A DNA stretch of 64,000 nucleotides. It comes from DTU089 sp964421815. Lineage in GTDB: Bacteria > Bacillota > Clostridia > Oscillospirales > Acutalibacteraceae. This document shows, piece by piece, positions 55,801 to 64,000 of this stretch. The notes beneath the pieces were generated by a model, which did no database searches, was not told where the DNA came from, and worked only from the letters and a program-made list of their open reading frames with translations. The stretch lies in NCBI GenBank assembly GCA_964421815.1, contig CAYQYT010000004.1:62001-126000 (forward strand), given 5' to 3'. A program made the position numbers and the translations under genes. The stretch's first letter is position 1, and the number at the start of each line of letters is the position of its first letter.

Positions 55801-56459
55801 TTTGAATTCTCCCATCTGTAACCGATACCGCGAACGGTAACGATATGCTCACCGCCGATTTTTTCACGTAGTCTGCTTATATGTACGGAGAGGGTGTTGT
55901 CATCAATAAATGAGCCTCCCTCATCCCAGATATTTTGAAGTAAAACCGCCCTTGTTACAATAACTCCGTTATTCCTCACAAGTGCCGAAAGAATCTGGAA
56001 CTCCGTGGGTGTCAGAAAAACATTGACTCCGTCCTTTTTCACCGTCATCGTGTTCATATCTATTACAATATTTTCTGTTTTATAAAGAGTGGATTTGCTT
56101 CTTCTTAAAAGGGCGCGTATTCTTGACAGAAGTTCCAATAACTTAAAGGGCTTCGTCACGTAATCGTCCGCACCCGCGTCAAGCCCCCGTACCACCTGCA
56201 CTTCGTCGTCACAGGCGGTCAAAAACAAAATGGGTACATTTTCATTTTGGGAGCGAATAAAGGAACACATATCAAATCCGTTGCCGTCGGGGAGCATAAC
56301 GTCAAGTATAATCAAATCAAAATTATTCCGTAAAAATTCCGACTTTGCCTGTTTTATTGTTCCCGATCCCACGGCTTCATAGCCCTCTTTACAGAGCATT
56401 TCACAAAGCCCGTCTCTGAGGAAAACATCGTCCTCTGTCACAAGAATTTTAACCGCCAT
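55797..56459 (-). CDS. OmpR-family response regulator
   Basis: A 220-residue two-domain regulator. The receiver domain has the acidic pocket VTEDDVFLRDG, phospho-acceptor Asp53 in LIILDVMLPDGNG, and the conserved Lys in DYVTKPFKLLE. The C-terminal winged helix has the recognition helix DNTLSVHISRLREKIGGEHI and the terminal VRGIGYRWE. An AGGTGA site lies 5 bases before the ATG at 56459; the open frame begins at 56486. It is the first gene of the kinase unit, whose upstream region carries the CTTA direct repeat, so autoregulation is likely. Confidence 0.95.
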   Translation of the reverse strand: MAVKILVTEDDVFLRDGLCEMLCKEGYEAVGSGTIKQAKSEFLRNNFDLIILDVMLPDGNGFDMCSFIRSQNENVPILFLTACDDEVQVVRGLDAGADDYVTKPFKLLELLSRIRALLRRSKSTLYKTENIVIDMNTMTVKKDGVNVFLTPTEFQILSALVRNNGVIVTRAVLLQNIWDEGGSFIDDNTLSVHISRLREKIGGEHIVTVRGIGYRWENSK

Positions 56460-56506
56460 ACTTATCACCTGTAACAAGAATAACATACAACGGAAAATAA
56501 ATCAAA

Positions 56507-56521
56507 TTAAGATTTTGTAAG
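56507..56521 (-). promoter_or_regulatory. Candidate response-regulator site 2
   Basis: Minus strand CTTACAAAATCTTAA, 48 bases before the regulator start codon. It matches the motif at 54748-54762 in 14 of 15 bases. It lies in the gap after glmS and overlaps the likely -35 region. Confidence 0.6.
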
Positions 56522-56524
56522 ACT

Positions 56525-58351
56525 TTATTCCACGGTTACGCTTTTTGCAAGGTTTTTCGGTTTATCAATATCGCAGCCCAAAAGTTTTGCGGTGTAGTAA
56601 CTTAAAAGTTGCAGGGGCAACACGAAAAGGGAACCCTGGAATTCCCTTTGGGTTTCGGGTACTAAAACCGTATCCCCCACATTAAAGGCACAGTCCTTTT
56701 CGCTTTCGTCGGTTATAAGAATCACCCGCGCCCCCCTTGCCTGCACCTCGCAGATATTACTGACAGTTTTTGAAAACACCTTGTTTTTCCCCGCTATTGC
56801 AACTACGGGAGTACCGTTTTCTATGAGGGAAATTGTGCCGTGCTTCAGTTCCCCCGCCGGATATGCCTGGGAGTTAAGGTAACTGATTTCTTTCATTTTC
56901 AAGGAGCCCTCGGCGGCAATGGCATAATCCGTAAGCCTACCGATAAAAAAGATGTTTTTTTCCCTATATATCTTTGCGGAAAGTTCCTTCATTCTGTCGG
57001 CGGTAGAGTTGAGAGTTCTCTCGATTTTTTGGGGTAAAAGGACAAGTTCCCCAACAAGTTTCCGGCATTTTTCTTCGGCAACCGTCCCCCTTATTCTGCC
57101 CACAAAAACAGCCAGAGCGTAAAGGGAAACAAGTTGTGCGCTGTATGCCTTTGTTGTTGCAACCGCCACCTCACGTCCCGCCGCGGTATATATGACATTT
57201 TCGCTTTCCACCGCTATGGCGCTCCCTTTTACATTTACAACCGATATATTTTTCGCTCCGTATTTTTTGGCAATGCGAAGTGCCGCCAGAGTATCCGCAG
57301 TTTCACCGCTTTGACTGATAAAAACACAGAGAGTTTTTTCGGAAATAAGGGGTTCGGAATATCTGAATTCCGAGGCAATTTCAACGGAACAGGGAATTTT
57401 ACAGAGATTTTCTATTACATTTCTTCCGCAAAGCCCCGCGTGGTAGGCGGAGCCGCAAGCAACAATCACGATTTTTTCAAGGGAGTTTTTAATGAACTCC
57501 TCCTGTATTGAAACATTGGGAAAGTGAATATTACCCTCTTTTACAAAGGAATTCACCGTATCTTTAACGGCTGTGGGCTGTTCGTATATTTCCTTTAGCA
57601 TATAATGCTCAAAATCCCCTTTTTCAAGGCGGGAGGAATCGTAATCCGCATTTTCGGGGAATTTATCAATAAGTTCCCCCGAGGGATTGTAAAAGGTCAT
57701 ACCCCTTTCCGTCAAAGCGCAGATTTCTCCGTCTAAAAGGCGGTAAACCTCCTTCGGTTCTTCCTCAACGGCGCACAGGTCCGAGGCAATATAACAACCT
57801 GTTTCCCCTTTTACTGCCACAAGGGGACTGTTTTTTCCCACGGCAAAAAGAGTATCGGGAAAATCCCTGCAAAGAATACCGAAAGCGAAACTTCCCGTCA
57901 ATTCCTTACAGGCTTCGCTAAGGGCAGAAATTACATTTTCTTTATAGAATTTCCCTATAAGTTGAACGGCAACTTCCGTGTCCGTTTGGGACTCAAAATC
58001 AACACCCCGTAAAAATGTATTTTTCAGTTCCTCTGCGTTTTCAATAATGCCGTTGTGAACAAGGGCAAACTTTCCCGATTTATCAATGTGGGGGTGGGCA
58101 TTTTCCTCTGTGGGACTGCCGTGGGTTGCCCATCGGGTATGACCGATACCGATACTGCTTTCGGGATTATCTTTTTCAACATCCTTTCGGAGATTTGAAA
58201 TTCTCCCCTCTTTTCTGTAACGGCATATTTCACCACCCGCAATTCCCGCCACACCTGCGGAATCATAGCCCCGATACTCAAGATTTTCAAGTCCCTTTAA
58301 AAGTTGGGGAAAAACATTGTTTGTTCCCACCTTGCCGATAATTCCGCACAT
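56525..58351 (-). CDS. glmS: Glucosamine-6-phosphate synthase
   Basis: Makes glucosamine 6-phosphate from fructose 6-phosphate and glutamine, the entry to peptidoglycan and teichoic acid precursors. The 608-residue protein begins MCGIIGKVG with Cys2 as catalytic residue after Met removal (Ntn glutaminase), followed by NLEYRGYDSAG, HTRWATHG and HPHIDKSGKFALVHNGII. The two SIS isomerase domains have CGSAYHAG, SQSGETADTLAALR, and the C-terminal KNLAKSVTVE tail. The ATG at 58351 has AAGGAG 9 bases upstream. Only about 120 bases separate it from ileS; no glmS ribozyme could be found there. Confidence 0.95.
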   Translation of the reverse strand: MCGIIGKVGTNNVFPQLLKGLENLEYRGYDSAGVAGIAGGEICRYRKEGRISNLRKDVEKDNPESSIGIGHTRWATHGSPTEENAHPHIDKSGKFALVHNGIIENAEELKNTFLRGVDFESQTDTEVAVQLIGKFYKENVISALSEACKELTGSFAFGILCRDFPDTLFAVGKNSPLVAVKGETGCYIASDLCAVEEEPKEVYRLLDGEICALTERGMTFYNPSGELIDKFPENADYDSSRLEKGDFEHYMLKEIYEQPTAVKDTVNSFVKEGNIHFPNVSIQEEFIKNSLEKIVIVACGSAYHAGLCGRNVIENLCKIPCSVEIASEFRYSEPLISEKTLCVFISQSGETADTLAALRIAKKYGAKNISVVNVKGSAIAVESENVIYTAAGREVAVATTKAYSAQLVSLYALAVFVGRIRGTVAEEKCRKLVGELVLLPQKIERTLNSTADRMKELSAKIYREKNIFFIGRLTDYAIAAEGSLKMKEISYLNSQAYPAGELKHGTISLIENGTPVVAIAGKNKVFSKTVSNICEVQARGARVILITDESEKDCAFNVGDTVLVPETQREFQGSLFVLPLQLLSYYTAKLLGCDIDKPKNLAKSVTVE

Positions 58352-58417
58352 ATAAAACAACTCCTTTTTTCTTATTCTATCTTTTCAACTCCTTAATTAT
58401 TCATACATTTTTGAACA

Positions 58418-58454
58418 AAAACAAGACAGTAAAAACCGAAGTTCTTACTGTCTT
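58418..58454 (-). terminator. Terminator of ileS
   Basis: Minus strand AAGACAGTAA, GAAC, TTCG, GTT, TACTGTCTT with a T-rich tail. A UUCG-capped stem 20 bases after the ileS stop. Confidence 0.85.
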
Positions 58455-58473
58455 ATTCTAAATTGATATCTGA

Positions 58474-61400
58474 TTAAACTTTAGCCACGGAAATAACTAC
58501 CTTCTCGCCGTTGATATCCCATTCTTTAGCGTTGGCACCTGCTTCGCCGCCGCTGATGGAATCGGAAAGAACAACCGTAGAAATTGTTTCTTCGTTATTC
58601 TTTGCAATTCCGAGAAGTTTGTCATTACCCGTGATAGTAACATTTATTCTGTCCGTAACATTGAAGTCGGAATCTTTTCTCATGGTCTGAATTTTACTGA
58701 TAAGTTCTTTTACAAAACCTTCTTCAATAAGTTCGGGAGTAAGTTCCGTATCAAGTGCAACCGTAACGCCTCTATCGGAAACTGTGAACACGCCCTCTTT
58801 CTGCTTTGTTTCAAGGAGAATATCTTCGGGAGCCAGTTCAACATCACCGCTTGCAAGGTTAAGAATCAACTTGCCCTCTGCATCAAGGGTTGCCTTTGCG
58901 GAGGAATCGAGAGTTGAAAGAGCCTCTCTGATTTCTCCCAACTGCTTGCCGTATTTGGGTCCGAGGGTTTTAAGTTGGGGTTTGAAAATGTAGGAAACAA
59001 AGCCCGAAGCATCGTCCACGAAATCAACGTTCTTAACATTAAGTTCATCACGGATAATGTCGGTAAAATAGCCCTCCACCTTTTTATCGGACTGAACATA
59101 CATGGTGTTAAGGGGTTGGCGGTTTTTGATATTGGAACCGTTTCTTGCGGCTCTGCCAAGTACCACAATGCTAACAACTTCGTCCATATTCTTTTCAAGT
59201 TCTGCATCAATGAGATCCTCACGAACAACGGGGAACTCACAAAGATGCACACTCTCGGGAGCGGATTTGTCAACATTGCAAACAAGGTTTCTGTAAATTG
59301 ACTCCGCCATAAAGGGAATCATGGGAGCCGCCGTTTTTGCGGTAGTTACAAGGGCTGTATAAAGGGTCATATAAGCGGCAACCTTGTCCTCTGTAATGCC
59401 CTGTACCCAATAACGCTCTCTGCCGCGGCGAACATACCAGTTACTCATTTCGTCGGTGAATTCCTGGAGCGCCTTTGCCGCCTCGGGAATACGGTAGTCC
59501 GCAAGGTTACTGTCAACCGCTTTAACCATTGAATTGAGTTTTGAAAGGAGCCACTTATCCATTACGGAAAGTTTGCAATCCTCAAGGTTGTATTTTGTGG
59601 GGTCGAACTTGTCGATATTTGCATAGAGCACATAGAAAGAATAGGTATTCCAAAGGGTACTCATAAATTTACGCTGACCCTCAACAACCGCTTTTCCGTG
59701 GAATCTGTTAGGAAGCCAGGGAGCGGAGTTTGTGTAGAAATACCAACGGATTGCGTCTGCGCCGTAACTTTCAAGTGCGTCAAATGGATCAACTGCGTTG
59801 CCCTTGGATTTACTCATTTTCTGACCGTTTTCATCCTGAACGTGACCGAGAACGATAACATTCTTATAGGGTGCTTTGTTGAAAATGAGGGTTGAAATAG
59901 CAAGAAGTGAATAGAACCATCCGCGGGTCTGGTCAACTGCCTCTGAAATGAAATCCGCGGGGAACTGTGCTTCAAAAAGTTCCTTGTTTTCAAAGGGATA
60001 GTGGTGCTGTGCAAAGGGCATTGCACCGCTGTCAAACCAGCAGTCAATAACCTCGGGAACACGGTGCATTTCCTTGCCGCAATCGGGGCATTTGATTGTA
60101 ACCGCGTCAATGAAAGGTCTGTGGAGTTCGATTTCCTCGGGACAGTTGTCGCTCATTGATTTGAGTTCTTCGATTGAACCCACGGAGTGACGGCAACCAC
60201 ATTCACATTCCCAAATGTTAAGGGGTGTACCCCAATATCTGTTACGGGAAATACCCCAGTCCTGAACATTCTGGAGCCAGTCGCCGAAACGACCTTTACC
60301 GATGCTCTCGGGAATCCAGTTAATTGTATTGTTGTTTCTGATAAGGTCATCCTTAACCTCGGTCATTTTAATAAACCAGGATTCTCTTGCATAGTAAATA
60401 AGGGGTGTGTTACATCTCCAACAATGGGGATATTCATGCTCAAACTTGGGAGCATCAAAAAGAAGTCCCGCTTTTTCAAGATCAATAAGAACGAATTTGT
60501 CCGCATCCTTAACGAAAGTTCCCGCGTAGGGAGTGGGTTCGGTCAGTTCGCCCTTGCCGTCAACAAGTTGAACAAAGGGAAGGTCATATCTTCTGCCCAC
60601 CTTTGCGTCATCCTCACCGAATGCGGGAGCAATGTGAACAATACCGGTACCGTCGGTCATTGTAACATAACTGTCGGCGGTAATGAAAAAGCCTTTTTTA
60701 TTCTGTTTATCACAAAGGGGCTTAACATAATCAAAGAGGGGTTCGTATTCCTTGCCCTCAAGGTCAATACCCTTGTAACTCTCAAGGATTTCGTAAGCGG
60801 GAGTATCCTCCGTTGCAAGTTTTCCGAGAACTTTGTCAAGAAGTGCTTCTGCCATATAGTAGGTGTAGCCGTCCGCGGCTTTAACCTTTACATAAACATC
60901 ATCGGGGTTTACGCAAAGAGCAACGTTTGAGGGAAGGGTCCAGGGAGTTGTGGTCCAGGCAAGGAAATATGCGTCCTCACCCGCAACTTTAAAGCGAACA
61001 ACTGCGGAACGTTCTTTAACAAGTTTATAGCCCTGTGCAACTTCGTGGGAGGAAAGGGGTGTTCCGCAACGGGGGCAATAGGGAACGATTTTAAAGCCCT
61101 TGTAGAGAAGATTTTTTTCATAAATCTTTTTGAGTGCCCACCACTCCGACTCAATAAAGTCATTGTGATATGTTACGTAAGGGTCGTCCATATCCGCCCA
61201 GAAACCAACAGTACGTGAGAAATCCTCCCACATACCTTTGTACTTCCAGACACTGTCCTTGCAATGTGCAATAAAGGGTTCAAGACCGTATTCTTCAATC
61301 TGCTCCTTGCCGTCAAGACCCAACATTTTTTCAACTTCAAGTTCAACGGGAAGACCGTGGGTATCCCAACCCGCTTTTCTCGGAACCATACAGCCCTTCA

Positions 61401-61620
61401 TTGTGCGGTAACGGGGAATCATATCTTTAATAACACGTGTAAGCACGTGACCGATATGGGGTTTTCCGTTTGCCGTGGGGGGACCGTCATAGAAAACGTA
61501 GGGTGTTCCGTTTTTTCTGTCCTCAATGCTCTTTTCAAAGATTTTGTGTTCTCTCCAGAACTCCTCAATCTTCTTTTCCTGCTCAACGAAATTCACGTTG
61601 GGGGAAATAGGATCATACAT
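58474..61620 (-). CDS. ileS: Isoleucyl-tRNA synthetase
   Basis: A 1048-residue class I synthetase. The HIGH motif is in GPPTANGKPHIGHVL (residue about 55), the KMSKS motif is in ENGQKMSKSKGNAV (about 600) and the editing domain lies between. It has LAWTTTPWTLPSNVALCVNPDD (CP1 editing pocket), WRCNTPLIYYARESWFIKMTE and a zinc-type C-terminal region. The ileS2-like length (over 1000) is usual in Clostridia. The ATG at 61620 follows GGAGG with 8 bases; a TTG at 61635 would contain the ribosome site. A T-box leader precedes it. The gene is antisense-free; the long open frame on the opposite strand is a shadow. Confidence 0.97.
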   Translation of the reverse strand: MYDPISPNVNFVEQEKKIEEFWREHKIFEKSIEDRKNGTPYVFYDGPPTANGKPHIGHVLTRVIKDMIPRYRTMKGCMVPRKAGWDTHGLPVELEVEKMLGLDGKEQIEEYGLEPFIAHCKDSVWKYKGMWEDFSRTVGFWADMDDPYVTYHNDFIESEWWALKKIYEKNLLYKGFKIVPYCPRCGTPLSSHEVAQGYKLVKERSAVVRFKVAGEDAYFLAWTTTPWTLPSNVALCVNPDDVYVKVKAADGYTYYMAEALLDKVLGKLATEDTPAYEILESYKGIDLEGKEYEPLFDYVKPLCDKQNKKGFFITADSYVTMTDGTGIVHIAPAFGEDDAKVGRRYDLPFVQLVDGKGELTEPTPYAGTFVKDADKFVLIDLEKAGLLFDAPKFEHEYPHCWRCNTPLIYYARESWFIKMTEVKDDLIRNNNTINWIPESIGKGRFGDWLQNVQDWGISRNRYWGTPLNIWECECGCRHSVGSIEELKSMSDNCPEEIELHRPFIDAVTIKCPDCGKEMHRVPEVIDCWFDSGAMPFAQHHYPFENKELFEAQFPADFISEAVDQTRGWFYSLLAISTLIFNKAPYKNVIVLGHVQDENGQKMSKSKGNAVDPFDALESYGADAIRWYFYTNSAPWLPNRFHGKAVVEGQRKFMSTLWNTYSFYVLYANIDKFDPTKYNLEDCKLSVMDKWLLSKLNSMVKAVDSNLADYRIPEAAKALQEFTDEMSNWYVRRGRERYWVQGITEDKVAAYMTLYTALVTTAKTAAPMIPFMAESIYRNLVCNVDKSAPESVHLCEFPVVREDLIDAELEKNMDEVVSIVVLGRAARNGSNIKNRQPLNTMYVQSDKKVEGYFTDIIRDELNVKNVDFVDDASGFVSYIFKPQLKTLGPKYGKQLGEIREALSTLDSSAKATLDAEGKLILNLASGDVELAPEDILLETKQKEGVFTVSDRGVTVALDTELTPELIEEGFVKELISKIQTMRKDSDFNVTDRINVTITGNDKLLGIAKNNEETISTVVLSDSISGGEAGANAKEWDINGEKVVISVAKV

Positions 61621-61654
61621 TGACTTTACCTCCAATATGTAAAATTGATATTTT

Positions 61655-61890
61655 GAAAAATAAAAAAGCCCCGCCCCGTAATACAGGACAAAGACTTACT
61701 TTGCAACCACCTATATTAAACGTACCGTCATACGCCGTTCTGTAACGGTGAACCACCGGAGGAGCTTACTCATTTCAGCACTCGGCTCGGGAGTGATATT
61801 CGACATCCTCGCATCCTGTCGGGCTCACACCGTCCCCGACTCGCTTTTATCCGCAAAGGAGCTACTGTCTCCGTCAATGCCTTTCATACG
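61655..61890 (-). promoter_or_regulatory. T-box riboswitch of ileS
   Basis: Minus-strand leader with the T-box order: stem I containing GACAGTAG and a GAATATCACTCC specifier loop, whose ATC (61795-61797) is an isoleucine codon, the GAGTAAGCTCC region, then the T-box AGGTGGTTGC (61703-61712), which contains the UGG bulge that pairs with the tRNA acceptor end, and a terminator ending in a T-run at 61662-61667. Uncharged tRNA-Ile should stabilise the antiterminator and raise ileS expression. Confidence 0.92.
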
Positions 61891-61896
61891 TGAGAT

Positions 61897-61925
61897 ATGA
61901 TATCACGAAACCCCGAATATTGCAA
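61897..61925 (-). promoter_or_regulatory. Promoter of ileS
   Basis: Minus strand TTGCAA (61920-61925), 17-base spacer, TATCAT (61897-61902). Transcription starts near 61890, just before the T-box stem I. Confidence 0.7.
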
Positions 61926-61986
61926 GTGTTTTTTTAAATCATAAAAAATCACGAAATAACCAAATAATTTATTTTTCTATTTCCTA

Positions 61987-62015
61987 TTGGCATACGGGAT
62001 TTTTTATTATATAAT
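61987..62015 (+). promoter_or_regulatory. Promoter of hprK
   Basis: TTGGCA (61987-61992), 17-base spacer, TATAAT (62010-62015), about 35 bases before the hprK start. Divergent from the ileS promoter. Confidence 0.78.
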
Positions 62016-62050
62016 ATTTCTGTAATAATTCTAAAATAGGAGGAATAATC

Positions 62051-63013
62051 TTGAGCGGTAAATATTCCGTCCCTCTCAGAAAGGTTATCAAAACCCATTC
62101 TTTTGAAGTCATATATATGCCCGACAAACCCGACTCGGAGCTTGTTATACGCTCCCAGGACGTTAACAGACCGGGACTTCTCTTTGCAGGGTACGAAAAA
62201 TACTTTGACCCGGAAAGAATTGAGTTTATCGGACTTGCGGAGATGAGTTATCTTGAGGAACTTGACGAGGAAACAAAAAGAAAACGTCTTGACCTTTTCT
62301 TTTCTCTCAAGCCCCCTGCGGCAATAATCACCCGTAACATTGATTACCCCGATGTTATGTTGGAACTCGCCCAAAAATACGAAGTTCCCCTTTTGAGAAC
62401 TGCCGAAATCACCTCCCAGATTACCGCAACAATTATTTCATATTTAGGAACGGAACTTGCGGAACGTATAACCCGCCACGGCGTTATGGTTGAGGTTTAC
62501 GGTGAGGGTATTCTCATTTTAGGCGACAGCGGTGTGGGTAAAAGTGAAACCGCCGTTGAACTTATAAAGCGCGGACACCGTCTTATTGCGGACGATGCGG
62601 TGGAAATTAAAAGAGTATCCTCAAAAACCCTTGTAGGCTCCGCTCCCGATAACATCCGTCACTTTATGGAACTGCGAGGAGTGGGCATAATAAATGCCCG
62701 TAACATTTTCGGTATAGGTGCCGTTAAACTGACGGAAAAAATAGATATGGTAATTCAACTTGAGCCCTGGGACAGTCAAAAGGCTTACGACCGTCTCGGA
62801 CTTGAGGACGAATACATAACAATTCTCGGAATAAAAGTTCCATCAACAACCGTTCCCGTTAAACCGGGACGAAATCTTGCAATTATCATTGAAATTGCCG
62901 CCATGAACAACAGACAGAAAAAAATCGGCTACAATGCGGCAAGGGAACTTATGCAACAACTTGGTATGGAGGATTTTGACGCACCCCAAAAGGAAGTTGA
63001 CGCATGGGATTGA
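62051..63013 (+). CDS. hprK: HPr kinase/phosphorylase
   Basis: A 320-residue bifunctional regulator of carbon catabolite control, phosphorylating Ser46 of HPr. The catalytic C-terminal domain has the P-loop GDSGVGKSETA (residues 158-168), the His in RHGVMVEVYGEGIL (His143), and MELRGVGIINARNIFGIGAV, the K-loop signature. The N-terminal domain (1-130) is of normal length. The start is a TTG at 62051 with TAGGAGGA 6 bases upstream. It lies 55 bases before the ROK kinase gene on the same strand. Confidence 0.95.
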   Translation: MSGKYSVPLRKVIKTHSFEVIYMPDKPDSELVIRSQDVNRPGLLFAGYEKYFDPERIEFIGLAEMSYLEELDEETKRKRLDLFFSLKPPAAIITRNIDYPDVMLELAQKYEVPLLRTAEITSQITATIISYLGTELAERITRHGVMVEVYGEGILILGDSGVGKSETAVELIKRGHRLIADDAVEIKRVSSKTLVGSAPDNIRHFMELRGVGIINARNIFGIGAVKLTEKIDMVIQLEPWDSQKAYDRLGLEDEYITILGIKVPSTTVPVKPGRNLAIIIEIAAMNNRQKKIGYNAARELMQQLGMEDFDAPQKEVDAWD

Positions 63014-63068
63014 GTTTTTTAAATCCTCATTGAAAGCATAATAAATAAACATAAAGGAGAAGATATAT

Positions 63069-64000
63069 ATGTACAGAATCGGTGTTGACCTTGGGGGCAC
63101 AAATATTGCCACAGGCGTTATTGATGAAAATTATAAAATTATCGGCAGGGGCAAGGTTAAAACCCGCGCACCCCGTCCCGCAGAGGAAATTTTTGCTTCC
63201 ATAAAGGAAGCCGCAGATATGGCTGTTGCAGATGCGGGTATCTCCTATGGGGAAGTTTCCTCAATCGGTATCGGCACTCCCGGTTCTGTTAACAAGGATA
63301 CGGGGGCCATTGAATTTTCCAACAACCTTAAATTTCACAACGTTCCCGCAAAAAAAATGCTTGAAGATTTATTCGGAAAGCCGGTTTACCTTGAAAACGA
63401 TGCAAATGCCGCCGCTCTCGGTGAGGCTGTGGCAGGTTGCGGAAACGGTGTTAAAGACTTTGTTGCGGTAACTCTCGGTACGGGCGTGGGAAGCGGAATC
63501 ATTATTGACGGAAAAATCCATCGTGGCAGTAACTTCTGCGGCGGTGAAATGGGTCACATGGTTATAAATGTTGACGGTATTCCCTGTAACTGCGGCAGAA
63601 AGGGTTGCTGGGAAAAATATGCTTCCGCAACCGCTCTTGTTTCCCAGGCAGTTGAGGCAATGGAGGGCAACAGGGACAGCCTTCTTTGGAAAACCTGCAA
63701 CGGAGATCTCAACCAGGTTGACGGCAGATCAATTTTTGAAGCATCGGACATGGGCGACGAAGTTGCAAAAGCAGTTATCGACAGATATCTCTACTATGTT
63801 GCGGTGGGTATCGCAAACATTATTAACGCTCTCCAACCCGAAACCGTTTGCGTAGGCGGAGGAATCAGCGGCCAGGGTGAGAAAATTCTCAAACCCATCC
63901 GCGAGATTATAAAAAGCGAACGTTACAGCGTTTATGCGGATAAACAGACGGCAATTGTTCCCGCGGCTTTAGGCAACGATGCGGGAATTATCGGTGCGGC
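63069..64000 (+). CDS. ROK family glucokinase, 5' part
   Basis: Sugar kinase, cut by the window end after about 310 residues. It has the phosphate loop IGVDLGGTNIATGVID, catalytic Asp in LENDANAAALGEA, GTGVGSGIIIDGKIHRG (nucleotide region), and the ROK zinc motif HMVINVDGIPCNCGRKGCWEKYAS with the CxCGxxGC cluster. Glucose is the likely substrate from the family and from its position behind hprK, but allose or N-acetylmannosamine kinases of the same family cannot be excluded. AAAGGAGA lies 9 bases before the ATG. Confidence 0.9.
   Translation, partial: MYRIGVDLGGTNIATGVIDENYKIIGRGKVKTRAPRPAEEIFASIKEAADMAVADAGISYGEVSSIGIGTPGSVNKDTGAIEFSNNLKFHNVPAKKMLEDLFGKPVYLENDANAAALGEAVAGCGNGVKDFVAVTLGTGVGSGIIIDGKIHRGSNFCGGEMGHMVINVDGIPCNCGRKGCWEKYASATALVSQAVEAMEGNRDSLLWKTCNGDLNQVDGRSIFEASDMGDEVAKAVIDRYLYYVAVGIANIINALQPETVCVGGGISGQGEKILKPIREIIKSERYSVYADKQTAIVPAALGNDAGIIGA

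Noticed and set aside
60187..60930. Open frame of 247 codons on the plus strand over ileS
   Set aside because: It lies wholly antisense to a clearly conserved ileS, has no ribosome site of note and its protein is unlike any family; it arises from the codon pattern of ileS.

Overview
The window looks like a chromosomal segment from a low-to-moderate G+C, anaerobic Clostridia-type Firmicute, probably a gut Oscillospirales/Ruminococcaceae-like lineage. This is inferred from gene content: an hrcA-grpE-dnaK order with a CIRCE operator, a T-box leader on ileS, HPr kinase next to a ROK glucokinase, reverse rubrerythrin next to a PerR-like Fur regulator, a DUF1540 protein, a cyclic-di-AMP receptor, a LytR-CpsA-Psr protein, dockerin-like calcium loops and several host- or plant-glycan hydrolases. 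No plasmid or phage genes were seen.

Layout. 1-2.7 kb: heat-shock operon (partial dnaK, grpE, hrcA), minus strand, with promoter and CIRCE. 2.8-5.5 kb: accessory pocket (TPR-like protein, histidine phosphatase, four-helix-bundle protein, an array of tiny hairpins, tRNA-Gln, two tRNA-Ser, tRNA T-arm remnants). 5.5-12.9 kb: five-gene, translationally coupled surface-polymer operon with a YidC/sulfatase-like fusion, a CDP-glycerol transferase-like enzyme, a CPBP protease, an opine-dehydrogenase-like enzyme and a nucleotidyltransferase/aminotransferase fusion. 13.0-18.6 kb: GH38 mannosidase, dockerin/CAP-like lipoprotein-sized secreted protein, and metY-metA. 18.7-22.1 kb: acetyltransferase remnant, unknown gene, YfhO membrane protein. 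22.3-29.2 kb: CDP-3,6-dideoxyhexose operon ending in a ThDP enzyme, resembling a CDP-yersiniose pathway. 29.3-35.4 kb: flavin reductase, rubredoxin, PH-domain protein, then a 3.6 kb AT-rich block (ABC exporter, DUF1854, cyclic-di-AMP receptor) that has split the 3' end of rubrerythrin, and perR. 35.4-44.4 kb: cysteine-rich protein, DUF1540, GH110, Gfo/Idh oxidoreductase, a prepilin/PqqD/HprK-like-kinase/LCP run, GH35. 44.5-56.5 kb: NEW3-like envelope protein, three large FtsX permeases, one ABC ATPase, histidine kinase and response regulator. 56.5-64 kb: glmS, ileS with T-box, hprK, ROK glucokinase (cut by the window end).

How it fits together. The heat-shock, ileS, glmS, hprK and methionine genes are housekeeping. 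Most of the rest concerns the cell envelope: one operon appears to build and attach a phosphate-linked surface decoration, another makes a rare branched deoxysugar and has its own lipid-sugar-type glycosyltransferase, and a two-component system faces a three-permease ABC machine and shares a direct-repeat motif with it. The strongest candidates for undescribed biology are the YidC-fusion operon, the yersiniose-like pathway in a Firmicute, the prepilin/PqqD/kinase/LCP run, and the 3.6 kb insertion in the rubrerythrin 3' end. All functional statements rest on family recognition by eye; no database search was run.
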